Assembly: GCA_009921265.1 (NCBI GenBank)
Contig: RFYV01000026.1
Span: 1-39,945, forward strand
Origin: Betaproteobacteria bacterium
GTDB lineage: Bacteria > Pseudomonadota > Gammaproteobacteria > Burkholderiales > Burkholderiaceae_C
Direction of reading: 5' to 3'
Length of the DNA: 39,945 nt
Positions 16,547-24,720 of the stretch are shown here, piece by piece (the stretch's first letter is position 1; the number at the start of each line of letters is the position of its first letter). Made by a program: the position numbers and the translations under genes. The notes below the pieces were generated by a model. The model did not search any database, was not told the origin of the DNA, and saw nothing but the letters and a program-made list of their open reading frames with translations.

Positions 16547-17434
16547 ATGGATTACTCTTTAATTTCAGAAGTTAGTTGCGGCACAGGTGAAGGCCCCGTT
16601 TGGATCGGCGCAGAGTCTGCACTGTATTGGACCGATATTCCTGCCAAAAAAATATACCGCTGGCATGAACCAACTCAGAAACTCTCGCATTGGGATACGC
16701 CCGAGATGGTGGGATGCTTTGCGCATTGCACGTCGGGTCAATGGTTAGCGGCGATGGAGTCGGGCTTATTCAAACTTCTACTCAAAGAAAACGGCGAATG
16801 CATTGCGCAAAAAGTGGCATCGGTGAATCATCCCGACCCTAATATGCGTTTTAATGATGGGCGATGCGATCGACAAGGTCGATTTTTTTCTGGAACTATG
16901 CACTTTGATTTAAAAGCAGCACACGCAATTGGCTCGTTTTATCAATACCGTCATTCAGGTCAATTACAAAATTTATTAAGTGGCTTTATTTGCCCCAACG
17001 GACTTGCATTCAGTCCTGATGGGAAAATTTTATACATGTCGGACTCGCATCCCAATGTTCAAACCATTTGGGCGTTTGATTACGGCATCGATGACGGTGT
17101 GATGCACAACCGTCGCGTCTTTGTTGATATGCACCACCATCAAGGCAGACCCGATGGTGCTGCCGTGGACGCTGAAGGCTGTTATTGGATTTGTGCTAAC
17201 GATGCGGGCATGGTGTCTCGATTCACACCCGAGGGCAAACTTGATCGATCGGTGGAGGTGCCTGCGGCCAAACCCGCCATGTGTGCTTTTGGTGGCGACA
17301 ATTTAGATACGCTGTATGTCACGTCGATTAGACCATCGGGACTTACTCCGGATGAACAACCACTCGCTGGCCGAGTGTTTGCAGTCGATCCTGGCGTCAA
17401 AGGATTGCCCGAGCCCTCATTCAAAGACAGTTGA
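16547..17434 (+). CDS. SMP-30/gluconolactonase/LRE family protein
   Basis: A 295-residue six-bladed propeller enzyme that hydrolyses sugar lactones or similar esters, cytoplasmic (no signal peptide). Visible signatures are EGPVWIGAESALYWTDIPAKKIYRW at the N-terminus (metal Glu in EGP), FNDGRCDRQGRF (Asn ligand), CPNGLAFSPDGKILYMSDS (Asn and Asp ligands) and PDGAAVDAEGCYW. ATG 16547 is chosen over GTG 16538 because AGG at 16536-16538 is correctly spaced for it. The gene lies 22 bases before an enolase-superfamily gene, a pairing typical of acid-sugar catabolism. Confidence 0.92.
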   Translation: MDYSLISEVSCGTGEGPVWIGAESALYWTDIPAKKIYRWHEPTQKLSHWDTPEMVGCFAHCTSGQWLAAMESGLFKLLLKENGECIAQKVASVNHPDPNMRFNDGRCDRQGRFFSGTMHFDLKAAHAIGSFYQYRHSGQLQNLLSGFICPNGLAFSPDGKILYMSDSHPNVQTIWAFDYGIDDGVMHNRRVFVDMHHHQGRPDGAAVDAEGCYWICANDAGMVSRFTPEGKLDRSVEVPAAKPAMCAFGGDNLDTLYVTSIRPSGLTPDEQPLAGRVFAVDPGVKGLPEPSFKDS

Positions 17435-17456
17435 TACTTTTTACACTTCATCTATC

Positions 17457-18617
17457 ATGAGCATCATCAAAAAAATAGAGACGCATATTTTCCATGCCGC
17501 ACCCAAAACCAATTGGATTTTTATTTCAGTCACCGATAGCAATGGTGTTCAAGCGTGGGGCGAAGCATCGCTCAATGGATGGGAGCCTATTTTAAAAAGC
17601 ACGGTTGACTATTTTGCAACTGATTGGATTGGATTGAGCTTAGATCAAGCCCAACAACAATTGCATGCATCGCCGCGTCTTCCTGGTGGCTTGGTGGTGA
17701 ATACCGTGATCAGCGCTGTTGCACAAGCTGTGAGTACGCTTCAATCGGCGCATCAAAATATCACTGCTTGCCAGGTGTTAGGTAAAAAAAACCGCAGCAT
17801 TGTTCCTCTTTATGCCAACATCAATCGCGCCACCACACTGCGCACGCCCGAAGGTTTTGTACAAACCGCACGTCGCGCAAAAGCACTTGGATTCACTCGT
17901 TTCAAAGCCGCACCTTTTGATGGCTTGATGCCTCATTTGTGCCACACAGATGAAGGAAAAAAACGCATCGCGCACGGCATCGACTGCATGCTGGCTTTGC
18001 GAGACGCCCTTGGTCCCGATGCTTTACTGATGGTCGATTGCCATTGGCGATTTGACGAATCACATGCGATCGCGACACTCAAAAATCTTCAGCCCGCCAA
18101 GTTATATTGGTTTGAATGTCCGATTGGCGAAACATATGCCAATTGGAACGCCACAAGACGCATACGCAGCATTGCCAACGATCAAGGCGTTTTATTGGCT
18201 GCGGCAGAAAGCCAAATGGGAATCGAATCGTTTCAAAACGTGTTTGATGAGAAATTGTTGGATGTGGTGATGCCCGATATTAAATATTGTGGTGGCCCTT
18301 GGGAGATGCTGCAAATTGCTGAGCGTGCACAAGACAGTGGCGTGAAGTTTTCTCCACACAATCCATCGGGTCCGATTTGCACTTGGCATAGTTTGCAAGT
18401 ATCGGCAGTTGCACCGCAGTGCGACATGTTGGAAATTCAATTTGAAGAAAGCGATGACTACGATTTGCTTCAAACAGGCACTCAACTTATCTTTAAAGAA
18501 GGTGCGTTTTTGGTACCCGACGCACCTGCGCTTATGCCAAAAATCGATATGCAACTTTTAAATAGCAAGCCCTATCAAAAAGTGCCTCCAGGCGTGGAGA
18601 CACTGCTCTATCGATAG
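17457..18617 (+). CDS. Mandelate racemase/muconate lactonizing enzyme (enolase superfamily) protein
   Basis: A 386-residue enzyme with the N-terminal capping domain (IKKIETHIF...WGEASLNGWE) and the TIM-barrel. Metal ligands are seen in order: Asp in LLMVDCHWRF, Glu in YWFECPIGE, Glu in AAAESQMG. A His in FSPHNPSGP fits the general base/acid position on the last strands. The second-strand KxK motif is FKAAPFDG, so only one Lys is kept, as in some acid-sugar dehydratases and in degenerate members. Longer in-frame ORF upstream overlaps SMP-30 coding DNA; the ATG at 17457 is the first sensible start but has a weak ribosome-binding site. Substrate is likely a sugar acid or lactone product. Confidence 0.88.
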   Translation: MSIIKKIETHIFHAAPKTNWIFISVTDSNGVQAWGEASLNGWEPILKSTVDYFATDWIGLSLDQAQQQLHASPRLPGGLVVNTVISAVAQAVSTLQSAHQNITACQVLGKKNRSIVPLYANINRATTLRTPEGFVQTARRAKALGFTRFKAAPFDGLMPHLCHTDEGKKRIAHGIDCMLALRDALGPDALLMVDCHWRFDESHAIATLKNLQPAKLYWFECPIGETYANWNATRRIRSIANDQGVLLAAAESQMGIESFQNVFDEKLLDVVMPDIKYCGGPWEMLQIAERAQDSGVKFSPHNPSGPICTWHSLQVSAVAPQCDMLEIQFEESDDYDLLQTGTQLIFKEGAFLVPDAPALMPKIDMQLLNSKPYQKVPPGVETLLYR

Positions 18618-18622
18618 ACCGA

Positions 18623-19591
18623 TTATTCTGCGGTATATCCCGACGCTTTAATCGGCGATTCCCAACGTTTGTAATGCGAGGCTTGCGTACTGGTGAGACC
18701 TTGTGCATTGGAATAACTGGGTACCAAACCAAAACCACGAATACGCGATTGAACTTCTGGATTATTCAAAGCTTGTGCCACTGCATCACTGATTTTTTGA
18801 ACTCGATCAGGTGCCATATTTGCGGGTCCATACAAGCCAAAAAATGCATCGGCCACGACATTGATACCCAACTCTTTGAGCGTTGGAACTTCGGGTAGCG
18901 CCGATGATCGCGCCTCACCTGTCACAGCTAATATTTTGAGTTTTCCAGAGCGATGATGCTCAATGGTTTCAGATGCAGTGTCCACCATCAATGGAATTTG
19001 TCCAGCCAATAAGTCTTGAGCCGCAGGTGCGCCTCCTTTATAGGCGACGTGTGTGAAAGGTATGCCCACTTCATTGGATAACAAAATACCTGCAAAATGC
19101 GGAACAGTGCCCGCACCCGATGTTGCAAAGTTGGCTTTGGTGGGATTGGCTTTTAACCATGTCATGACACTTTTGAGATCGCCTGCGGGTGCGCCTGGTC
19201 CTGCAGTAACAGCAAAATCAAAAGTAGTGACACGCGCAATTGGAGAAAAATCTTTCATCGGGTCGTAACCCAAGTTTTTGTATAACCAAGGAAAAATAAC
19301 CAATGCACCGCTTGGTGCCAACACTAACGTATTGCCATCTGCTGTTGCTCTTTTGAGATCACCCAAAATAATTCGACCACCTGCACCTGGTTTGTTATCA
19401 ACGATGACGTTTTGATCCAATGTGGTCCTCATCCGTTCGGCCAAGATTCTCGCTACCACGTCAACAGAACCCCCAGGTGGGAAACCCACCCAAATTTTGA
19501 TGGGCGGCTTATCTTGAGCCATCGTGAGGCTTGGCAATGCGCTCAAACCCAAGGTAACTGACGCCAACAACATTAGGGTTTTTCTTTTCAT
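18623..19591 (-). CDS. Bug-family tripartite tricarboxylate-type receptor
   Basis: A 322-residue periplasmic binding protein of the TctC/Bug family, capturing carboxylate-bearing solutes. The signal peptide is KRKTLMLLASVTLGLSALPSLTMAQ. Motifs include WVGFPPGGSVDVVARILAERM, VDNKPGAGGRIILGDLKRA and the middle FATSGAGTVPHFAG. ATG 19591 is preceded by AGGA at good spacing. No TctA/TctB membrane components are nearby. It is convergent with the enolase-superfamily gene and divergent from an amidohydrolase gene, whose substrate it may bind or sense. Confidence 0.93.
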   Translation of the reverse strand: MKRKTLMLLASVTLGLSALPSLTMAQDKPPIKIWVGFPPGGSVDVVARILAERMRTTLDQNVIVDNKPGAGGRIILGDLKRATADGNTLVLAPSGALVIFPWLYKNLGYDPMKDFSPIARVTTFDFAVTAGPGAPAGDLKSVMTWLKANPTKANFATSGAGTVPHFAGILLSNEVGIPFTHVAYKGGAPAAQDLLAGQIPLMVDTASETIEHHRSGKLKILAVTGEARSSALPEVPTLKELGINVVADAFFGLYGPANMAPDRVQKISDAVAQALNNPEVQSRIRGFGLVPSYSNAQGLTSTQASHYKRWESPIKASGYTAE

Positions 19592-19722
19592 GATCAATCC
19601 TATGGAGCAATAAAAATACAAGAAGTGGAAAGTCTCACCGCAATTATCGTTTGGTGCATTAGGGTTTTCATGGTGATGCTGTCACTCTTGTTAGGATAGA
19701 GGCTATTCAAGGAGATTTTTCC

Positions 19723-20703
19723 ATGCCTGTTATTGATATTCACACCCATATGTTCACCCCCATGTGGCTCGAACTACTCAAAAAAGAAGGAGGCATGTAC
19801 AACATCAAAACTCGCCCAGATGGACAACAAGAGGTATTTCGGGGAAACACACCCGTTGTGATTCCACAAAAGGGACATTTTGATTACGCACTGCGCATTC
19901 AGCACATGAATCAAGCGGGTATCGATATCTCTGTTGTATCTCTCACTTGCCCGAACGTTTATTGGGGCGACGAGAAAATCAGTTGCCAAGCTGCGATCGA
20001 ATCCAATGACACCATGGCTCAAGCACAAGCCACCTACCCTGATCGCATTCGTTGGTTTACATCACTGCCATGGGAATATCCGGCAAGAGCCATTGAAGAA
20101 TTGGATCGTTCTTGTAAAAACGGTGCAGTGGGGGTGATGGTGTTGGCTAATATTTCGGGCCGGAGTCTCACTGATTCTTTTTTTGCTCCGATATGGGCAG
20201 AAATCAATCGACGCGGTTTGCCCGTGTTAGTTCATCCCACTGACCCACCTGGCGTTGACATGATGGATATGACCAAATTTGATTTGAGTTGGTCGGTCGG
20301 TTTTATGTTCGATACCACACTGGCAATCACACGCATGATATTTGAAGGATTCTTTGATCAATACCCAGATCTCAAAATAATTGCATCTCATGGCGGAGGC
20401 ACCTTGCCTTATTTGGTTGGTCGATTTGAAAAAGGCGATGAAGTTGAAATTCCTACACGTCGTCAAATGAAAAGAAAACCAACGGATTATTTGCGCCACA
20501 TTTATTACGACACCATCACATACAACCCTCATTCACTTCAATACCTCATCTCAGTGGTGGGTGAAAAACAAGTGATGTTTGGAACCGATTGGCCTCATCA
20601 AGTTCACGACACAAAAGGTGCATTTGCCAATACTGCATTGCTCTCGCCCAGCACCTGCGCAGACGTCAGAGGCGGCAACGCCATTCGTGTATTTGGTTTT
20701 TAA
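19723..20703 (+). CDS. ACMSD-like metal-dependent amidohydrolase/decarboxylase
   Basis: A 326-residue cytoplasmic TIM-barrel enzyme of the amidohydrolase_2 family, whose members decarboxylate aminocarboxymuconate semialdehyde and hydroxybenzoates or hydrolyse related compounds. All metal positions are visible: His7-x-His9 (IDIHTH), a central His (LPVLVHPTD), SHGGGTLPYLVGR, and the Asp in MFGTDWPH. An AAGGAG site precedes the ATG. Its stop codon interlocks with that of the convergent Nudix gene (20700-20703). It points to degradation of an aromatic acid ring-cleavage product; the exact reaction is unknown. Confidence 0.9.
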   Translation: MPVIDIHTHMFTPMWLELLKKEGGMYNIKTRPDGQQEVFRGNTPVVIPQKGHFDYALRIQHMNQAGIDISVVSLTCPNVYWGDEKISCQAAIESNDTMAQAQATYPDRIRWFTSLPWEYPARAIEELDRSCKNGAVGVMVLANISGRSLTDSFFAPIWAEINRRGLPVLVHPTDPPGVDMMDMTKFDLSWSVGFMFDTTLAITRMIFEGFFDQYPDLKIIASHGGGTLPYLVGRFEKGDEVEIPTRRQMKRKPTDYLRHIYYDTITYNPHSLQYLISVVGEKQVMFGTDWPHQVHDTKGAFANTALLSPSTCADVRGGNAIRVFGF

Positions 20704-21593
20704 TTTAAAAAATCTTCAAAACCACCCAAGGGCTCAAATCGCTGATTGATCACACGCAATCGCGTGGGGCCTGGTAATGCGCGCTTTTTGACAGGATGCA
20801 ATTCATCGCCTGGATAGCACAATACTCGAACGCCATCTTGCTCAATCGGTTCGGGTTGAACGAGGGCAGGTTTTTTCTTTTTGGCTTCGTTTAATACATC
20901 GTCCACCGTTTGATAACGAGTGAGATGCGAAAGACTCATGATTTGAGGGGCCGCCATCTCAATTTGTCGATCCCAATATTGCTCGAGCGCATGCTTGGGT
21001 CGCATCCAAACGCTGTGCGTCATTTCATGGTCATCGTGTTTTGCAACTTGATCGTCAGGTACTCGCGCCACAAAAAAGCGCGTGTCAAAACGTTTTTTGG
21101 ACAGTGTGGGTAGATTGGGCGTGATCCAACGTGACCAGGGTTGTAACTCTTTGGTCGTTAAATTCAAAGCTAAATTTTTCAAAATCTCTACAAAGGCGAC
21201 GCCTTTTTTTAATTCAACCAGTGCTTGTGCATGCAAATTAATCGCATCCTCGGTGTCCAGATGATCGAGATCGACCAATAAAACACCTGACTCTTCAAAG
21301 GCTTCACGAATAGCGGCGATATACAAACTGGAGGCGTGTGTGATTGTGATCGAGGGCTCGCCCAATAGTTTGTGAAATTGCTTGTGTGGTCTATCCAAAC
21401 GAGATAAGAGATAAGGGTGAGAGTCGGTTTTATCTAATTTGCCTCCTGGAAAAACATACAGGCCTCCCAAAACCGACGAGGCTTGATTTCTTTTAAGCAA
21501 TAAAACTTCAATGCCATCGTAGGTGTCACGCAGCATCACAATACTCGCCGCGTCAACAGGGGTTTCGGTTAAAAATTGATTATTGATTTCCAT
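20700..21593 (-). CDS. NUDT19-like Nudix hydrolase with insertion in the Nudix box
   Basis: A 297-residue hydrolase. The Nudix box starts at FPGGKLD (Gly50-Gly51) and ends in REAFEESG (96-103), so about 30 residues are inserted where the standard box has 7. This split box is characteristic of NUDT19-type enzymes, which cleave CoA and acyl-CoA to 3',5'-ADP and phosphopantetheine. That makes a CoA diphosphatase the best guess, though other nucleoside-diphosphate substrates are possible. The stop overlaps that of the amidohydrolase gene tail to tail. Divergent from the MhpD-like gene. Confidence 0.88.
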   Translation of the reverse strand: MEINNQFLTETPVDAASIVMLRDTYDGIEVLLLKRNQASSVLGGLYVFPGGKLDKTDSHPYLLSRLDRPHKQFHKLLGEPSITITHASSLYIAAIREAFEESGVLLVDLDHLDTEDAINLHAQALVELKKGVAFVEILKNLALNLTTKELQPWSRWITPNLPTLSKKRFDTRFFVARVPDDQVAKHDDHEMTHSVWMRPKHALEQYWDRQIEMAAPQIMSLSHLTRYQTVDDVLNEAKKKKPALVQPEPIEQDGVRVLCYPGDELHPVKKRALPGPTRLRVINQRFEPLGGFEDFLN

Positions 21594-21653
21594 GATTAAA
21601 TCAGGTGATGAGGCAAATGTTAAAAATAATGAAGCACAAGGGAGTTATACAAA

Positions 21654-22448
21654 ATGAATTCACAACAATTGTTACAACACTTGGATGAGGCTACTCTTTG
21701 GCAAAAACCGCAATCAGACGCGCCCAAATACGATCTAAAAAAAGCCTACCAAGACGCCAAAGATGTACGACAAATCAGACTCAATCGAGGCGAAATACCC
21801 AAGGGATACAAAATTGGATTTACCAATCGTACCATTTGGCAACGCTACAACGTCTCAGGCCCGATTTGGGGTACCGTTTGGGATACAACACTGTCTCACT
21901 TTAATAAAAGCAAGTCCCTTTCGCTGTCTCTCATTTGTCAACCTCGAATCGAGCCTGAAATCGTTTTTTCGCTAAGCAAAACACCTCCTAAGAGCCCCAC
22001 TTTGCAGCAACTCTTTGAATGCATCGATTGGATTGCTCCATGCTTTGAAATTGTGCAATGCCATTTGCCCGATTGGAAATTTCAAATTGAAGACACAGTC
22101 GCAGATTGTGGGCTTCACGCACATTTAAAAATGGGTCAACCAATACCCATTCAACAAATCGCGCCTAACGCCGAGCAATTACATCAACAATTGTCAAACG
22201 CGCAATGTCAATTGTTTAAAAATAGTCTACCCATTGATTCTGGAAAAGGTTCTTATGTGTTGGATAGTCCTTTGCATGCATTTCAATTTTTTCTAGAAGA
22301 ACTCCGACACGAAGGACTTGATATCCAAGCACACGATGTGGTGACAACAGGTACGTGGACCGATGCGTATGCTGTTCAAGCCGGCGAGCATTGGCATGCT
22401 GAATTTTCTTTTCCGTCAACGCGCATTGATATTGAATTTTCCAAATAA
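21654..22448 (+). CDS. 2-keto-4-pentenoate hydratase-like (MhpD/fumarylacetoacetase superfamily) enzyme
   Basis: A 264-residue enzyme of the hydratase/decarboxylase branch of the FAH superfamily. Seen are GYKIGFTNRTIWQRYNV (substrate loop), the metal-binding RIEPEIVFSL (ExE) and a late TTGTWTDAYAVQAGE, where TGT-xxAxPxxxGD is the family pattern. These enzymes add water to 2-hydroxypenta-2,4-dienoates made by meta ring cleavage. An AAGGGAG ribosome-binding site lies eight bases before the ATG. No ring-cleavage dioxygenase is adjacent. Its context with ACMSD-like genes supports aromatic catabolism. Confidence 0.85.
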   Translation: MNSQQLLQHLDEATLWQKPQSDAPKYDLKKAYQDAKDVRQIRLNRGEIPKGYKIGFTNRTIWQRYNVSGPIWGTVWDTTLSHFNKSKSLSLSLICQPRIEPEIVFSLSKTPPKSPTLQQLFECIDWIAPCFEIVQCHLPDWKFQIEDTVADCGLHAHLKMGQPIPIQQIAPNAEQLHQQLSNAQCQLFKNSLPIDSGKGSYVLDSPLHAFQFFLEELRHEGLDIQAHDVVTTGTWTDAYAVQAGEHWHAEFSFPSTRIDIEFSK

Positions 22449-22473
22449 CCCCCATTTTTTTGAGGTTTTTTGT

Positions 22474-22501
22474 TTGCAGATTTCGATTTATGCGTTCTAA
22501 T
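22474..22501 (+). promoter_or_regulatory. Candidate promoter of the riboswitch-terC transcript
   Basis: TTGCAG (22474-22479) is separated by 16 bases from TCTAAT (22496-22501), which matches 5 of 6 bases of the -10 consensus. Transcription would start near 22508, a few bases before the first conserved riboswitch segment. The -35 box is weak (3 of 6). Confidence 0.45.
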
Positions 22502-22510
22502 GATTCTATC

Positions 22511-22665
22511 GATGGGGAGTAGCTTAATTTTTACCTGAGATAAGTTTCAAGACTGCGGGTAAAAATCAACAAATCGTCAATCCGGAGTTTATCTCCCGGT
22601 TTGTTGGGCATACAAAATTAATACAAGCATAGCAAGACCTTCGATCCGTCCTCCCCATTGGGGAA
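22511..22665 (+). promoter_or_regulatory. yybP-ykoY manganese riboswitch
   Basis: A structured leader before the TerC-family gene. It has the conserved first segment GGGGAGTAGC (22514-22523), internal stems including CCGGAG...CTCCCGG (about 22580-22597), a GCATACAA segment, and the conserved closing segment GCAAGACCTTCGATC (22632-22646). The 5' GATGGGGAG can pair with 3' CTCCCCATT (22651-22659) to close the outer stem. The same CCCC (22653-22656) could instead fold with GGGG (22660-22663) into a small hairpin. This class binds Mn2+ and turns on export genes, and the TerC/Alx family is a classic target. The ribosome-binding AAGG is at 22681-22684. Confidence 0.85.
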
Positions 22666-22690
22666 TTTGATTGATCGTTAAAGGTTTCAC

Positions 22691-23401
22691 ATGGAAATTT
22701 TCTCACTCCCATGGTGGTCTGCTTTGCTTGCCATCGTATTAATTGATTTGGTTTTAGCTGGCGATAACGCCATTGTGATTGCACTAGCAGCACGTAATCT
22801 GCCTCAACATCTACAAAAGAAAGCCATTGTCTGGGGTACCTTGGGCGCCATTGTGATTCGCTCATCCATGACCGTTGGCGTTGTTTGGTTACTCAAAATA
22901 CCAGGCCTCATGTTGGTGGGTGGTTTAGGTCTACTTTGGATCGCCTATCAACTGCTCACCGACAACTCGCAAGAAAATCACGGCGACGTCAAAGTGCATA
23001 GCTTTTGGAGCGCCATGCGCACCATCATTGTGGCCGATGCGCTCATGGGTATAGATAATGTTCTGGGCGTGGCGGGTGCCGCACAAGGTGCTTTTGATTT
23101 AGTCATCTTGGGCCTCTTAATCAGTATTCCAATCGTTGTATTTGGAAGCCAGTTTGTTTTAAAACTGGTTGAACGTTGGTCTTTTATCATACAAATTGGT
23201 GCAGGTGTTTTAGCCTTCACTGCCGCACAAATGATTGTGCAAGAACCTTTCCTTGACCCCATCTTTGATGGTTCAGGATACATCCATGACGTCTCGAAAT
23301 GGGCCACCTATAGCCTGTGTATTGCAGGCGTCTTGCTATTGGGATGGTTCACCAATAAACGGCAAAACTCAGAATCCTCAACTCAAACAATTTCCACATA
23401 A
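22691..23401 (+). CDS. TerC-family integral membrane protein (YjbE/Alx-like), Mn2+-linked
   Basis: A 236-residue inner-membrane protein with about seven hydrophobic segments. The two family signatures with metal-binding acidic residues are present: LIDLVLAGDNAIVIALA (Asp19, Asp25, Asn26) and ADALMGIDNVLGVAGAA (Asp116, Asp122, Asn123). TerC proteins handle Mn2+ or Ca2+ efflux, or metal supply to secreted proteins. Translation starts at ATG 22691 with AAGG six bases upstream, directly after a Mn riboswitch, so metal-dependent expression is expected. A small gene follows at 13 bases and is probably co-expressed. Confidence 0.92.
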   Translation: MEIFSLPWWSALLAIVLIDLVLAGDNAIVIALAARNLPQHLQKKAIVWGTLGAIVIRSSMTVGVVWLLKIPGLMLVGGLGLLWIAYQLLTDNSQENHGDVKVHSFWSAMRTIIVADALMGIDNVLGVAGAAQGAFDLVILGLLISIPIVVFGSQFVLKLVERWSFIIQIGAGVLAFTAAQMIVQEPFLDPIFDGSGYIHDVSKWATYSLCIAGVLLLGWFTNKRQNSESSTQTIST

Positions 23402-23413
23402 AAGGAGCTTCTC

Positions 23414-23857
23414 ATGGAAACATTCATTGCATTTATTGATGACGGAGAGCACGCGGTTCAAAGCATGATTCCCATGCTTCATAGCACGACTCAAGCGAAA
23501 TGGATTTTGGTGGCATGTCCACCCAAACTCAATCGACATAGCAGCAAATGGATCACTCAAAAAGCCATGAAAAGATGGCAGAGCAATTGGTCACAAAAAT
23601 GCTTGCAATCATTGATTGAGTTGCTGAATACAAAAAAAGATACTTATATCACTCGCACAGCGAATGGCTCATTGATCGATTTATCGACGCAACTCAAAAC
23701 TGAGTATCAACCGTCCCGAATATTGGATTGGAGAAGACCTAAGTTGGGCGTTCAATTAGAACCTCTCACAATTGACCAACCCCAAAACGACAACAAATGG
23801 GTCATACCCAGTGGCGTCATTGCTTTGGGCAGTGTGATGGCCATCGCGATTGATTGA
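23414..23857 (+). CDS. Small hypothetical protein downstream of terC
   Basis: Not recognised. 147 residues, soluble through most of its length with a hydrophobic C-terminal segment (VIPSGVIALGSVMAIAID). The N-terminus METFIAFIDDGEHAVQSMIPML looks like the start of an alpha/beta sensor or stress-type fold, and a basic, Trp-containing middle (KAMKRWQSNWSQKCLQSL) follows. An AAAGGAG site precedes the ATG, 13 bases after the terC stop, so it likely shares the Mn-regulated transcript. Perhaps a tail-anchored accessory protein (inference). Confidence 0.75.
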   Translation: METFIAFIDDGEHAVQSMIPMLHSTTQAKWILVACPPKLNRHSSKWITQKAMKRWQSNWSQKCLQSLIELLNTKKDTYITRTANGSLIDLSTQLKTEYQPSRILDWRRPKLGVQLEPLTIDQPQNDNKWVIPSGVIALGSVMAIAID

Positions 23858-23863
23858 ATTCTC

Positions 23864-24591
23864 TCACGGTTGAACGCATCGAAAACCAATGTAAGCCACT
23901 CGGGTATCGGGTGACTTGCTTGCAACATCCGATTGCATTTGGCGTGATGCGTCGTACCACCATGAACCACCTCGGGTGATGCGCTCACTCCCGATCGGTG
24001 TATCTACCCATTCCCAAACATTGCCGCCCATGTGATACAGGCCGTTAACACCTGCGCTACCCAATAATACAGGTACATGCCCTGTACCCCTATTTAAGCT
24101 GCCCTGCGGTGCAGCTCCATTGAAATTGGAACACCCTTGCAAGCAATGACTTTGCTTGGCGCTTTCACCATTGGGATATAAATATTGTTGACCTGTTTTA
24201 AATCCATCGGGTGGATTTTGTCGTTGCTCATGGTAGGCCGCTGCTACCCATTCGGCATCGGTAGGTAATCTTTTTTTAAAAAAACGACAAATCGATTGCG
24301 CCTCTTCAAATGTGAGATGAACAGCAGGCTCATCGTCTTTGGCAGTGACGCCAAATGGTTTTCGCCATGACCAATATTTTTTTGCGTCCACCCCGCATCG
24401 TAAATAAATCCACCGCCATCTTTTTCTGCGCGGCTGACAAAACCAGTGGCTTTGGAAAATTGACTCACTTGCCCCACCGACATTTCATGGATGTCCCAGA
24501 GCAAATCATGAACGCGATTTTGATGCGCTATTTGCCGCGAATGACTCATTGAAATCGAACAAGCCAAAATAAAAAATAAAATAATTTTCAT
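23864..24591 (-). pseudogene. SUMF1/FGE-domain secreted protein interrupted by a -1 frameshift at an A7 run
   Basis: Two overlapping frames together encode one protein. The N-terminal frame (ATG 24591) gives a signal peptide (KIILFFILACSISMSHS), then DIHEMSVGQVSQFSKATG and GGGFIYDAGWTQK. The C-terminal frame carries KKYWSWRKPFG, EAQSICRFFKKRLPTDAEW, GGNVWEWVD, TRGGSWWYDASRQ and GFRCVQP, the classic SUMF1 pattern. The frames meet at seven A's on the coding strand (T7 at 24377-24383). One extra A would restore a 242-residue protein. The zero-frame codons around the run read A AAA AAT, a possible -1 slippery heptamer. The Cys pair of true formylglycine oxidases is absent, so a non-oxidase SUMF1 role is expected. 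Pseudogene, recoding or sequencing error remain open. Confidence 0.8.
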
Positions 24592-24720
24592 GGTCTGTTT
24601 TGAAAGTCAGATGTGATGAGTTTAACTTTGAGCCCAAGGGGATAAAAATACACATCAACACAATTTTGAATTAAAACCTACAATAACATCTGGCATAAAA
24701 AAATAACCACAGGAACGCCC

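Noticed and set aside
22450-22472. Possible terminator (AACCCCC with T7, then GAGGTTTTTT) after the MhpD-like gene
   Set aside because: Only about four base pairs can form, so a factor-independent terminator is not supported, although the T tract is suggestive.
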